64,000 nucleotides of DNA, from NCBI GenBank assembly GCA_024707365.1, contig JANPZV010000004.1, forward strand, positions 124,001 to 188,000, read 5' to 3'. The stretch is from Terricaulis sp. Its GTDB lineage: Bacteria > Pseudomonadota > Alphaproteobacteria > Caulobacterales > Aquidulcibacteraceae. The notes under the pieces were generated by a model. That model did no database searches. It was not told where the DNA came from and worked only from the letters and a program-made list of their open reading frames with translations. Shown here piece after piece: positions 19,404 to 32,034 of this stretch. A program made the translations under genes and the position numbers. Numbering within the stretch: the first letter of the stretch is position 1; every line of letters begins with the position of its first letter.

Positions 19404-20274
19404 CGGTCAGGGTGATCCGCATCGACGCAAGCGGGCAGCGTCTTGATCAGATAATCGGGCGCAAAGTGCAGGAAAAACGGGATCGAATAGCGCGGCAGGT
19501 GCGCCCGATCGGCCGCAGGGTTCACCACGCGATGGGAGGTGGAGGGCAGCTTGTGATTGGTCAGCCGCTGCAGCATGTCGCCGATATTGACCACCAGCGC
19601 GCCCTCGGGCGGGCTCACGTCCAGCCATTCGCCTTCGCGGGTCAGCAATTGCAGGCCCGCTTCCTCGGCGCCCAGCAGCAGCGTGATGACGTTGATGTCC
19701 TCATGCGCGCCCGCGCGCACGCCGGTGGGGTTCGGCGGTGTGGGCGGATAGTGCAGCAGGCGCAGGATCGAATTGCCGTCCTTCACCGGCGCTTGGAAAA
19801 ATCCGCCGGCAGATCCAAAAACAGCGCGATCGATTCCAGCAGCTCAAGCCCCAGCGCATCGAGCGCCTGGTATAGCCCGTACACATCGCGCTCAAACGTC
19901 ACGATCTCCTCGGGCCACACATTCTCCGGCATGAACGGGCGATAGCGGTGCCCATCAGGCAGTTCGCGCCCCACGTGCCAGAATTCCTTGAGATCCACCG
20001 CGCTCGCGCCCTTGGCCGCCTCGACGCCGAACGGGATATAGCCGCGCTGGCCTGCGCCGCCGGCTTGGTGATAGCGCCGCTTCACCGCGTCCGGCAGCGC
20101 GAAGAAGGCTTTGGTCGCCGCCAGCGCCCGGCTGATCGTCTCGGGCGCGAGGCCATGATCGCGCACCACGGCGAAGCCGAAATGGGCGTAGCTCTCGCCC
20201 ATTGCACGCGCGAAAGCTTGAGGATCGGCGCGGCGGTCGCGCATGGACAGGGCGGGCAGGGCGTTCAGACTCAT
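19337..20274 (-). CDS. 2-oxoglutarate/Fe(II)-dependent oxygenase, isopenicillin N synthase-like (one frameshift)
   Basis: About 312 aa. The N-terminal DIOX_N domain (HFGFAVVRDHGLAPETI, FFALPDAVKRRYHQ, GQRGYIPFGVEAAKG) is followed by the catalytic jelly roll. The iron ligands are His and Asp in AGAHEDINVITLLLG and His in PSTSHRVVNP, with the oxoglutarate Arg in LPRYSIPFF. The frame breaks at the A-run 19797-19801 (five where LPADFFQAPVKDG needs six). Family members hydroxylate or desaturate small molecules; the substrate is unknown. Confidence 0.88.
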
Positions 20275-20372
20275 GGCCCCTATCTCGCCCCGCCACGCCG
20301 CCGACGCAATCGGTTAACGCGGCGTTTACGATTCGAGGCCGAGCTTCCGCCCGAAGCAGGGAGCGCGCGCTT

Positions 20373-20810
20373 ATGGGCTTATTTTTCTTCGGTCCGCACC
20401 GCTGGCGCGGCGAAAGCGGCCGGCGCTATCGGTTCAAATGCGTCTTGACCGCCAATGGCATGCCCAAAGCGGGCGAGGGCGGGATTTATATTTTTGTCCG
20501 CCGCCGTTGGGCGTTCTTCCTTGAACCGCTCTATGTCGGCAAGGCGGCCGACCTGCGCAACCGCTTGCGCGGTCACGAAAAATGGGGCCGCGCCTATTGG
20601 TATTACGGCGCGACCGAGCGGCACGTGCTTGGCCCGATCCGCGATGAGGTGGATCGCCGCCGCATCGAGGAAGACCTCATCCGCAAGCTCAAGCCGCGGA
20701 TGAACGATGTCTCCATCCCCAAGGCCAAGGCCCCCGCGGCCAAGCGCACCGCCGCCGCCGCCCGCGCGTTCGATCTCGGCGGCATTTTAGGCCGCCGCCG
20801 CGCCGCCTAA
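20373..20810 (+). CDS. GIY-YIG-type nuclease-like protein
   Basis: 145 aa. The short GIY-YIG core is visible: GGIYIFVRRRW (GIY strand), EPLYVGKAADLRNRLRGHEKW (YVG strand plus the catalytic Arg helix), and an acidic IEEDLIRKLKPRMND where the metal-binding Glu is expected. The Lys/Ala-rich C-terminal tail may contact DNA. ATG 20373 (MGLFFFGPHRWRGES) is preferred because upstream sequence in frame is not protein-like. Function beyond nuclease-like fold is not known; it may act in DNA repair or be a stand-alone domain protein. Confidence 0.7.
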   Translation: MGLFFFGPHRWRGESGRRYRFKCVLTANGMPKAGEGGIYIFVRRRWAFFLEPLYVGKAADLRNRLRGHEKWGRAYWYYGATERHVLGPIRDEVDRRRIEEDLIRKLKPRMNDVSIPKAKAPAAKRTAAAARAFDLGGILGRRRAA

Positions 20811-20869
20811 AGCGCCAGCTGAGCGCCCCGGCTTGACCGCCGCCCCGCGCCGCGCGAGAGCCGGAACGC

Positions 20870-21630
20870 ATGAGCGATCCCGCGCCACCTGAGAGCCCGC
20901 CGCCGCCACCAAAAGGGCTGGGGGCGAAGTTCTCCGATTTCATCAACAACATGGATGCGCGCGCCTGGCGGGCGGTGGCGATGTCGCTCGGCATGGTGGT
21001 TGTCGCGGCGATCATTCTGGTGGTGGGCCGCCTCTATTACGGCGCCGAGGTCGAAGCCTTTATCGACAACACCTTGGGCGAGGCGCGCCGCGCCCATTGG
21101 GGCCTGCCCGTCGCCATTCTGGTGTTTACGCTCACCGCGTATGTCGCCGCGCCGCAGATCGTGTTGATCGGCGCCTGCGTGGTGGCGTTTGGGCCGGAGC
21201 AGGGCTTCTGGTTTTCCTGGATCGCCACCATCGTCTCGGGCGCGGCCACGTTTTTCACCGGCCGTCTCACCACCGCCGAAACGCAAAAGCGCTTCGGCGG
21301 CGCAACGGGCGGGCGCTTCACCCGCTTCATGGGCAAGAACGGCTTTCTCGCCAGCCTGATCGTCCGCTTTTTGCCCACCGCGCCGTTCGTGGTCGTCAAC
21401 ATGGCGTTCGGCGCCGCGCGCGCGTGGGGTTCTTCGCTTTTATCGGCGGGCTCGCCATCGGCGTGCTGCCGAAAACCGCCATCGTCGCCTTCGCCGGGGA
21501 TGGCATCCTCGATGCGCTGGAAGGCCGGCTGGGCTCGGCCGCGCTGATGGGCGTCATCGCCATCACGCTTTGGCTGTTCGTAGTGGTGATCGTGCGCAAA
21601 TGGATCCGGCGGCAAAATCCGGGGCTCTAA
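20870..21630 (+). CDS. TVP38/TMEM64 (VTT-domain, DedA-related) membrane protein (one frameshift)
   Basis: About 253 aa inner-membrane protein. A proline-rich cytoplasmic start (PESPPPPPKGLG) is followed by a helix near 38-56 (VAMSLGMVVVAAIILVVG). The VTT domain contains VAAPQIVLIGACVVAFGPEQ and the signature FLASLIVRFLPTAPFVVVNM. The break is at 21426-21429 (four G, five needed): AWGFFAFIGGLAIG continues in the next frame to the stop at 21628. The wider DedA/VTT superfamily includes lipid carriers; the exact role here is not established. Confidence 0.85.
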
Positions 21631-21669
21631 GCCCCTAGCCCGCGCCGCTTGCCGCCCTATGATCGGCTT

Positions 21670-22970
21670 ATGCGCATCGTTCTTCTTTCCGTGCTCGCCT
21701 TGGCCGCCGCCTGCTCCTCTGATCCGGGGCCGGATTTGGGCTATGGCGTCAATCCGCAGCTCGCCGCCCCGCACGGCGGCCTGTTCCCCACCATCAACAC
21801 CGCGCGCGCCATCGGCTGGGCGCAAGGGGCGGGGCCCGTCGCGCCCGCCGGCTATGGCGTCACCCGCTACGCGGAAGGGCTTGAGCATCCGCGCTGGCTC
21901 TACGTGTTGCCGAACGGCGATGTGCTGGTCGCGCAAAGCTCGACCCGCCCCACGCGCGGCGGCGGCCTTGTCGGCTGGATCGGCAATTCCATGCAGCGCC
22001 GCGCCGGCGCCATCGAAGAGCAAAGCCCGATCGCATCACCCTGCTGCGCGATAGCAACGCCGACGGGATCGTCGATGAAACCCATCTGTTCGCCGAAGGG
22101 CTGAACCAGCCGTTCGGCATGGCGCTTGTCGGCGGGCATCTTTTCATCGCCAACACCGATGCGGTGCTGCGCTTTGCTTACAGCGAAGGCCAAACCCGGC
22201 TCGAAGGCGCGGGCGAGGCGATCCTTGATCTGCCGTATCACGAAGCGGCCAACGGCCATTGGACGCGCAGCCTTGCTGTCTCGCCCGATGGCGCAAAGCT
22301 CTACGTCGCGGTGGGCTCGGTTTCCAACGTGCCCGAAAACGCCGAAGCGCTGGCGCTGGAAGAGGGGCGCGCGGCGGTGTGGGAATTCAATCCCGATGGA
22401 AGCGAAGCGCGCCTCTACGCCACCGGCTTGCGCAATCCTGTCGGCATGGAATTTGAGCCGCAAACGGGCGTGCTCTGGGTCGCGGTGAATGAGCGCGACA
22501 TGCTGGGCGACAATCTCGTGCCCGATTACATGACCAGCGTTGAGGACGGCGCCTTCTACGGCTGGCCCTATTATTATTTCGGAACCCATCGCGATGCGCG
22601 CGTGGAGATACCCGCCAATGTGCGCCTGCGCGAACCGCTTGCGCCCGATTACGCGCTCGGCAGCCACACCGCTTCGCTGGGGCTTCATTTCTACAGCGCC
22701 GAAGCGCTCGGACCCGCCTATCAAGGCGGAGTGTTTATCGGCCAGCACGGTTCTTGGAACCGCCGCCAGCGTGTCGGCTACAAAGTCGTGTTCGTGCCCT
22801 TCGCCAATGGCCGGCCAAACGGCGAGGTGCAGGATTTCCTCACCGGCTTCCTCAATGCGCGCGGCGAAGCGCAGGGGCGGCCCGTGGGCGTCATCACCGA
22901 TCGCACCGGCGCGCTGCTGGTGGCCGATGATGTGGGCGACATTATCTGGCGCGTTGCGCCAGTACGCTGA
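21670..22970 (+). CDS. PQQ-dependent sugar dehydrogenase-like lipoprotein, sorbosone dehydrogenase family (one frameshift)
   Basis: About 433 aa beta-propeller. The lipobox LALAAACSS predicts attachment to the envelope. Family motifs: RYAEGLEHPRWLYVLPNGDV, GLNQPFGMALVGGHLFIANT, HWTRSLAVSPDGAKLYVAVG, ATGLRNPVGMEFEPQTG, GAFYGWPYYYFG and GQHGSWNRRQRVGYKVVF. These proteins oxidise aldoses or sorbosone with PQQ. No pqq synthesis genes are in the window, so cofactor supply is unknown. The break is at 22026-22028, three C where SPDRITLLRD needs four. Confidence 0.87.
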
Positions 22971-22976
22971 ACCTTT

Positions 22977-22996
22977 CCCTCCCCGAGAGGGGAGGG
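22977..22996. terminator. Hairpin between convergent genes
   Basis: Perfect 8-bp stem CCCTCCCC/GGGGAGGG with a GAGA loop, 7 bp after the dehydrogenase stop and 8 bp before the end of the convergent protease gene. There is no clear U-run on either strand, so it may act as a weak bidirectional terminator. It also resembles the core of the CTCCCCC...GGGGGAG repeat family seen at 63.2 and 63.7 kb. Confidence 0.55.
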
Positions 22997-23004
22997 ATGC
23001 GCGC

Positions 23005-24577
23005 TCACCGCACGCTGCAGCGCCACACCAGCCTTTGCCTTGGCGCGCCTTGCGCAAAGCGCATCAGCGTTTCATTGCGCCGCGCCACCGCTTCTGAAAG
23101 CCCGTCGCCCTCGCAGCCGCGCCCCACGCTCGATTGCGCCACCGCCTGGTTGGCCGCATCGAAATCGGCGTCATTGAGCGGGTACCGCTCACGCTGGAAT
23201 TCGCCGCTGGCCGGATCGATCGTCAGCACGTCAAGCGCGCGCGCCTCGCCCAGCTACGATCGCGCGCTGAAAGCGCCCGCCTTCGCTCGGCGCATAGAAG
23301 GTGCGCTCGTTCACGCACAGCGCGCCGGACGCGGCAAAGCTCATGTCCGAAACCCCCTTGCGCGCCGACGCTGGCCTCGCGATCCAGCGCGCAGCTCACT
23401 TGCCCGGCAAAGCGCGGCGTGTCGGCGATCTTGGCTTCCCCGCTTGCGCCTTGCGCGCGCCAGAGCGCGGCCCCCGCCATCACCACCAGCACCGCCGCAG
23501 CCGTCGCCCCCAGCACCACCGCCACCAGCCCCATGCGCCGGCGCGGCGCATGCTCGCGCTCGTGCAGATCCAGCGCCGCCTCAGCTTCCGCCGCATGCGC
23601 AGGGCGGGGGCGCCGGTTCAGCACCACAGCGCCCAGCACGATCACCGCCACAAACAGCGCCAGCGTGCCCGCCATCAGGATCACCACCGCGATGCGGGTG
23701 AGCCGGTCTGCGGTTTCCAGCTTTTTCTCAAGCTCTTCGTTTTGCCGCTCCAGCGCCCCGATCGTAGCTTCGCGCTCGGCGGTGATGCGCGCCTCCAGCG
23801 GCAGGCAGCGCTCATCGGAGAGGTTGGGGCTGATGCCGGCTTCATCGAGAAATTGCAGCAGCTGCGCCGCGCGTGGGAGACCCCGCGCGTCTCGCGCGTA
23901 TCGGCCCCGCTCACATGCCAGGCGTTCACGCCCAGCACGCGCCCGCACTCGTCCAGCAGCGGCCCGCCGGAGGAGCCGGAGGAAATCACCGCTTCATGGT
24001 TGATGGTGGGGATCGCATCGCCCGTCGGCGCCCGGTCCCGTAGCGCCGCGATCCGGCCGGAGGTGCGCGAAGCCGGGGTCGGGCGCAGCAAATCGGCGCC
24101 CGAGGCGCCCTGGTAATCCACATCCGGGTAGCCCATCGCCAGCACCGCATCGCCGGGGCTGGGTTCAACTGTGGATATTGTCAGCGCCGGCAGGTTCGGC
24201 CCTTCGCGGAACTCAAGCAGCGCCAATTCATTGAGCGGCGAGTAGCGGATGATCCGCGCATTCACCAAGCCGTCGCCCTGCGGCGGAACAATCGCCACGC
24301 CATATTCGGGCCGCTGCCGGGCAGGGGCCACCACATGCGCATTGGTGACAACCAGATTTGGCGCCACCACAAAGCCCGAGCCTGAGCCGTAAAGCATTTG
24401 CCCGTCGGGCGTTTCCAGGATCACCACCACGCGCACGATGCCGCGCTCGGCCTCGTCGATGCTGGTTTGCGCCGCCGCCGAGCCCGCCAGCGCCACAAAA
24501 AGCGCCGCCGCCACAAACTTTATCAGCTTTGCGATCAAGCGTTTCCCCGCCACCCCGGCGCAACGTGCACCGCACAA
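23005..24577 (-). CDS. Trypsin-like serine protease with membrane segments and extra C-terminal domain (three frameshifts)
   Basis: About 520 aa when rejoined. A signal peptide (KFVAAALFVALAGSAAAQ) precedes a trypsin-like domain: His in VVTNAHVVAP, Ser in ISSGSSGGPLLDE. The acidic residue sits in LNELALLEF, i.e. Glu where the catalytic Asp is usual. After DERCLPLEARITAER, a coiled-coil (LERQNEELEKKLETAD) leads to a helix (VVILMAGTLALFVAVIVLGA) and a second helix (LVAVVLGATAAAVLVVMAG), then an unknown domain ending RLVWRCSV. Breaks: CG-run near 23867-23875, near 23358-23366, and near 23250-23260. The start is uncertain (ATG 24577 or a later TTG/GTG). Confidence 0.75.
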
Positions 24578-26015
<1,438 letters not shown>

Positions 26016-26040
26016 CCGGCGTTAGAAAAGGCGCCGCATC

Positions 26041-27204
26041 GTGGCCAGACGCAGGAGCGGATTTCGTCGCGCGGGCGCTGGGCGCAAGCTCACCCTCGGC
26101 GTGATCGTGGCCGCGCTGCTGGCGCTCGGCGCGGTGGGCGCTGTTGTGTATCAATCGGGCCAGCCTGCAAGCGTCGGCCAGCAGGTCGGCGATGACATCG
26201 CCACCGGCGGCGGACGCGTCGCCACCGGCCCGGTGCGCGCGGGCGAGGGGTTTGTGTCCCGCCTCCTGAACATGTGGGACGCCACCGCCCGCATCGAAGC
26301 GCTCGAAAAAGAAAACCGCGATCTGCGCGCCTGGCGCGATCTGGCCGAGCGCCTGGCAGAGCGCAACGCCCGCTACGAAGCCTTGCTGCGCATGCCCGAG
26401 GATGCCTTCGGCGCCGGGGCGGATGTTTCCCAATCCATCGCCGCCCAACTCGTGCTCGATAGCGGCGGGCCGTTCACCCGCACACTGGTGGCCAATGCCG
26501 GCGCAGATCACGGCGTGCGCGTGGGCTATATCGCGGTGAACGAAAACGGCTTGGTGGGCCGCGTGGTGTCCGTTGGCCGCCGCTCGGCGCGCGTGCTGAT
26601 GCTGGATGATTACACCTCGCGCATCCCGGTGATGGGCGAAGCCAGCCGCGTGCGCGCGGTGCTGGCCGGGCAAGCCACGCGCCCGCCAGAGCTCATCACC
26701 CGGCCGTTCCAGATGCAGGCGCCGATGCTGGATTTCATCGTCGGCGCGCAAAGCCTGCGCGAAGGCGAGCGCGTGATCACCTCCGGCGATGGCGGGCTTT
26801 ATCCGCGCGGCATCCCCGTTGGCGTGGCGCGCCGCGATGGCTCTGGCCAATGGCGCGTGGCGCTGGCCGCCGCGCAGCAGCCGATCGATTTCGTGCGCAT
26901 CCTTCCTTATGTGGGCGTCGAGCGCCCGGAGGAGAGCGCGGTGGTCGGCGATGGCCCGCCGCGCGCGGCGGATTCTTCGGTCTCCGCCATCGGCACGCAA
27001 ACCATGGCGCCGCCGCCCACCTATCAGGCCGCGCCCCCGCCGGCGCCGCGCCCGCAAGCGCCAGCGCAACAGCCGGCCGCGCCGCGTCCGCAGCCCGCGC
27101 CCGCGCAGCCCACAACGCCGCAACCCGCGGCGCCGCAGCCGGCCGCGCAGCAACCCGCAACACCGCAGCCCGCCGAGCCCGCGCCAGCGGAGCCGCAAGA
27201 GTGA
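26041..27204 (+). CDS. mreC: Cell-shape protein MreC
   Basis: 387 aa bitopic membrane protein; the periplasmic part links MreB filaments to PBP2/RodA. GTG start at 26041. Arg-rich N-terminus (RRRSGFRRAGAGRK), one helix (TLGVIVAALLALGAVGAVVY), a coiled-coil (IEALEKENRDLRAWRDLAER) and the beta domain (GYIAVNENGLVGRVVSVGRR, VITSGDGGLYPRGIPVGV). The last 70 or so residues are low-complexity Pro/Ala/Gln repeats (QPAAPRPQPAPAQPTTPQPA type), longer than usual. Its TGA overlaps the mreD GTG. Confidence 0.95.
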   Translation: MARRRSGFRRAGAGRKLTLGVIVAALLALGAVGAVVYQSGQPASVGQQVGDDIATGGGRVATGPVRAGEGFVSRLLNMWDATARIEALEKENRDLRAWRDLAERLAERNARYEALLRMPEDAFGAGADVSQSIAAQLVLDSGGPFTRTLVANAGADHGVRVGYIAVNENGLVGRVVSVGRRSARVLMLDDYTSRIPVMGEASRVRAVLAGQATRPPELITRPFQMQAPMLDFIVGAQSLREGERVITSGDGGLYPRGIPVGVARRDGSGQWRVALAAAQQPIDFVRILPYVGVERPEESAVVGDGPPRAADSSVSAIGTQTMAPPPTYQAAPPPAPRPQAPAQQPAAPRPQPAPAQPTTPQPAAPQPAAQQPATPQPAEPAPAEPQE

Positions 27205-27719
27205 CGCGCGCGCCGAACCAGCGCGTGCTGCGCGCTTTCGGGCTCGTGCTCGCCATCGCCAGCGTCATTCTTCCGGCTTTGCCGATGGGGCCGCTGTTTG
27301 CGCAGCCGCCTTTGCCGCTTGCGGTGCTCTGGGCCGCCTATGGCTGGGCGGCGGAAGATGAAGCCGGCTGGCGCGCGCCCTTGCTGCTCGCGGCTTTGGG
27401 CCTGCTGCATGATCAAATGGCGGGCGGCCCTTACGGGCTGTTTGTGGCGCTTTATCTCAGCGCCTATCTTATGGGACGTATCGTGGCGGCGGCGATGTCG
27501 GCGCCTAACCTTGTTTCGCTCTGGGGCGGTTTTATCGTCACGGCTTTGCTCTCCATCGTGATCGCCTGGCTGCTCGCGCCGATCGGGCTTGGCCGGCAAG
27601 TCGGCATCGGCCCGTACGCCGAGGCCGCGCTCATCACCGCGATCCTCTTCCCGCTCGTGCGCCCGCTTTACATGAGCGGCGTCGGCGCGCGCGCGGCCCA
27701 GCCGGGGGCGCGGCGATGA
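27201..27719 (+). CDS. mreD: Cell-shape membrane protein MreD
   Basis: 172 aa, five to six transmembrane helices, inner-membrane partner of MreC. The GTG start at 27201 overlaps the mreC stop (GTGA), and the stop overlaps the mrdA ATG (ATGA), so translation is coupled in both directions. Recognisable segment: AALGLLHDQMAGGPYGLFVA, the conserved MreD loop. Much of the frame is open upstream inside mreC, but the coupled GTG is the natural start. Confidence 0.93.
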   Translation: MTRAPNQRVLRAFGLVLAIASVILPALPMGPLFAQPPLPLAVLWAAYGWAAEDEAGWRAPLLLAALGLLHDQMAGGPYGLFVALYLSAYLMGRIVAAAMSAPNLVSLWGGFIVTALLSIVIAWLLAPIGLGRQVGIGPYAEAALITAILFPLVRPLYMSGVGARAAQPGARR

Positions 27720-29708
27720 AGAAGCCCAAAAAAGTCGGCTCAACGCTGCCCAAGCGCGACTCCAACGTGATCTTCAGCCGCCGCGCCGCGCTGCTTTCAT
27801 TCGCCGGCGCGGGCGTGATGGGCACGATCCTGTTCCGCATGGGTCAGCTTCAAGTTTCGGACGCGCTCAACCGGCAATACTCGCTCGCCGCCGATGAAAA
27901 CCGCTTCGATACGCGCATCATCCCGCCGCCGCGCGGCGTCATCTATGATCGCTTTCGGCGCGGTGCTGGCGCAGACCAGCAAGGATTACCAGGTCTCGAT
28001 CCTCCAATCGGAGGTCGAAGATCTTGAAGGCGTGCTGAACAACGTCGCCGAAATCCTGGGGCTTGACGCCGAATGGGCGCGCCGCGCCGCCATCCGCGTG
28101 CGCGGCGGCTCGCGCTATGAGGCCCAGCCGGTGCGCGAAGGGCTCACCTGGGATGAGTTTAACGCCATCAATGTGCGCCTGCCGGAATTGCCTGGCGTTG
28201 TCGCCAATTCGGCGGATGTGCGCGCTTATCCGTACGACATCGTCTACGCCCACCCGATCGGCTACGTGCAAAAGCCGGCCCAGCGCGATATTGATCGCGC
28301 GCTCGAAAACGAAGCCACCGGCCGCGCCCGCGCGGTCTATCTGCGCAATCCGCATGTCCGCATCGGCCGCTCGGGCATGGAAGCGCAGATGGAGGATGAG
28401 CTCCACGGCCTTCCCGGCTTCCGCAAAGTGATCGTCAACGCGCGCGGCGTGGAGCAGGGCGAAGACGTGAGCGAGCGGCGCGAGCCCGTGCGCGGCGCAG
28501 GCCTTGTGCTCACGCTCGATCACGAGCTTCAGCGCGCGGCGATGGAAAGCTTCGGCCAGGATCAGGCCGGCTCGGCCGTCGTCATGGACATCTATAACGG
28601 CGATTTGCTGGTGATGGCCTCCGCGCCCGGCTTTGATCCGAACCTCTTCGTCAACGGCATCGCCCAAGAGCCGTTCCGCGTGCTCAACGAGGATCAGAAA
28701 AAGCCGCTCTTTCATAAGAGCGTGACAGGCACGTACGCGCCGGGCTCCACCTTCAAGATGATCGTCGCCATCGCCGCCAAGCAGGCGGGCATGGCCGATG
28801 ATTTCCACGTCAGCTGCCCCGGCTATTTCAGCTATGGCGGGCGCGCTTTCCATTGCTGGCGCCGGGGCGGGCATGGGCGCATCAACATGCGCAACGCCAT
28901 GAAGGCGTCCTGCAACGTCTTTCACTACCAGGCCGCCCTGATCGCGGGCCCTGAGCGCATCGCCGCCGTCGCGCGCCAGTTCGGCTTTGGCCAGACTTAT
29001 GACATCGATGTCCCCGGCGTGGTCGCAGGGCTTGTGCCTGATCCAACCTGGTGGCGCGAAAACCGCCGCGAAGGCTGGACGGGCGGCCTCACGCTGAACT
29101 ACGGCGTCGGCCAAGGCGCATTGCAAATCACGCCGCTCCAGCTCGCCGTCGTCGCCGCGCGCATCGGCAATAACGGCCACGCCGTGATGCCGCGCCTGAT
29201 CCGCGAAGGGCCGGGCGTCATCGATCCGCCCACGCCGCCGGATATGTCGGAGATTGACGCGGGCCATCTCGCCGCCATCCGCGAAGGCATGTTCGCCGTC
29301 TGCAACGAAGGCGGCGGCACCGCGCTCAGCGCCGGCAATCTTGGCCTCGTGCGCCATCCCGAAACCGGCGTCGCCGAAATTGAAGCGCCGCACAATCGCG
29401 GCTGGCCGCGCGTGCAAATCGCCGGCAAAACCGGCACCGCCCAAGTGCGCGCGCTCACCGAAGCCACGCGCGGCCGGCACTTTTCGCAAATCGAATATCG
29501 CTTCCGCGATCATGGCCTGTTCTGCTGCTTTGGCCCCTGGCATGAGCCGCGCTACGCCTGCGCCGTGGTGGTTGAGCATGGCGGCGGCGGCTCTGTCGCC
29601 GCTGGCCCCATCGCCCGCCGCATCATGCGTGAAACCCTGCTGCGCGATCCCGCGCGCCGCGCGCCTGCGCGGCTCGCCACGCTTGAGCCGGATCGGAGGC
29701 AGGCATGA
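27716..29708 (+). CDS. mrdA: Penicillin-binding protein 2, elongasome transpeptidase (one frameshift)
   Basis: About 664 aa. Cytoplasmic tail, one helix (ALLSFAGAGVMGTILFRMG), then a pedestal domain (RIIPPPRGVIYDRFG) and a transpeptidase domain. Catalytic Ser-Lys is in YAPGSTFKMIVAIA, SxN in KASCNVFHYQ, and KTG in IAGKTGTAQVRAL. It crosslinks peptidoglycan with RodA during elongation. An extra T at 27953-27955 (three where DRFGAVLAQ needs two) breaks the frame at residue 80. Two Cys (HVSCPGYF, FHCWRRGG) flank the active-site lid. It overlaps mreD and rodA by four bases each. Confidence 0.95.
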
Positions 29709-30851
29709 GCATCAGCCTCGGCGCCAATCCGAACACCTTGTTTGAGCGCTTCCGCCGCCTCAATTGGGGCATCATCACGCTTTTATGCGCCATCGCCTTC
29801 GTTGGCGTGCTGATGCACTTTTCGGTTTCTTCCGGCGCGTGGACGGATATGCCGCTCACGCATGGCATGCGTTTCGGCATTCTGCTGATTGTGGCGGTTC
29901 TCGCCGCCATGTTTCTCGATGCGCGCTTCTGGCTCGCGATCGCGTATCCGCTTTACGGCATTGCGCTCATCTTGCTTGTCGGCGTTGAGCTTATTGGTGA
30001 AACGCGCATGGGCGCGCAGCGCGCTGGCTTTCGCTTGGGCCTGTGTCGCTGCAGCCTTCGGAATTTATGAAAATCGCCATCGTCCTGGCGCTGGCGCGTT
30101 ATTATCACCAGCTCGATCCGCGCAAGAGCGGCACGGTGCTTTGGGCCATCCCGGCGTTTCTGATGATCGCCGTGCCGGTGGGGCTGGTGATGCACCAGCC
30201 GGATTTGGGCACATCGCTGATGATCCTGTTCGCCGGCATCTGCGTGATGTTTTTGGGCGGCTTGCTTTGGCGCATCATCGCCGCCGGCGCGCTTGTCGCC
30301 GTGGGCGGGGCGATTTTCGCCTACAGTTCGATCCTGCACGAATATCAGCGCGATCGCGTGAACGTGTTTCTCGGCATCACCGATGATCCGCTGGGCGCCT
30401 CGGCTATCACGTCATGCAATCGAAAATCGCGGTGGGCTCGGCGGGCCTCTTCGGCCGCGGCTATCTGCAAGGCACGCAAAGCCAGCTCGATTTCCTCCCC
30501 GAAAAGCACACCGATTTCATCTTCACCATGATCGTGGAAGAATTCGGCCTCGTCGGCGGGGCGGTGGTGCTTGGGCTTTTCGCCGCGCTCATGGCGCTCG
30601 CCATGCAAGTAGCGCTGCGCGCGCGCTCCTTGTTTGGCAAGCTCACCGCCGCCGGCATGGCCGCCACGCTCGCGTGCTACGTATTCATCAACACCGCTAT
30701 GGTGATCGGGCTCGTGCCCGTCGTCGGCATCCCGCTCCCGCTGCTCTCCTATGGCGGCACCGCGATGGTGACGCTGATGGTCGGCTTCGCCATCGTGCTT
30801 TCAATCGACCTGCACCGCGATCAAACCGGCGCGCGCGGGTGGTTGTGGTGA
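29705..30851 (+). CDS. rodA: Peptidoglycan glycosyltransferase RodA (two frameshifts)
   Basis: About 381 aa SEDS-family polymerase with ten or so helices, partner of PBP2. Motifs: LGPVSLQPSEFMKIAIVLAL, MHQPDLGTSLMILFAGI, FLPEKHTDFIFTMIVEEFG and the C-terminal VGIPLPLLSYGGTAMVTLM. The frame is lost at 30017-30026 (two extra bases in a GCGC run, before WLSLGPVSLQPSE) and at 30402-30403 (two G where GASGYHVMQS needs three). Last gene of the elongasome operon; it ends just before a G-rich hairpin. Confidence 0.95.
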
Positions 30852-30857
30852 CGAGAA

Positions 30858-30903
30858 GGGCAATAGGGAATGGGCAATAGGCAATTGTCCCATTGCCCAT
30901 TGC

Positions 30904-30920
<17 letters not shown>
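30858..30920. terminator. G-tract inverted repeat between rodA and pip
   Basis: The left arm (30858-30887) consists of GGGCAATAGGGAATGGGCAA-type units; the right arm (30888-30920) is its imperfect reverse complement (CCCATTGCCCATTGCC and so on). The two arms abut, making a long hairpin on either strand. It carries the pip stop codon (30904-30906). By position it would terminate the elongasome operon and pip from opposite sides. It is built on the same plan as the element at 8.06-8.16 kb, though with different units. Confidence 0.7.
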
Positions 30921-31895
<975 letters not shown>

Positions 31896-32034
31896 TTACG
31901 AGCCTGACGCGGCGCAAGCAAGGCAGCCCCACTCGACGGGCCCCCGTCCGCCGCGTTAGAGCGGGCGCGCAACGGCTATTTGCCCAGGACGCCTTGAGCC
32001 CGCTTTCCTCCCCGCCGCACGGGTCACGCTTGTC

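Noticed and set aside
27939-29579. 546-codon open frame antisense to mrdA, and similar long antisense frames at 9102-10439, 14283-15416 and 37163-38287
   Set aside because: High-GC coding DNA leaves antisense frames open. Their translations are His/Arg/Ala-rich and unlike any family, while the sense frame holds all catalytic motifs.
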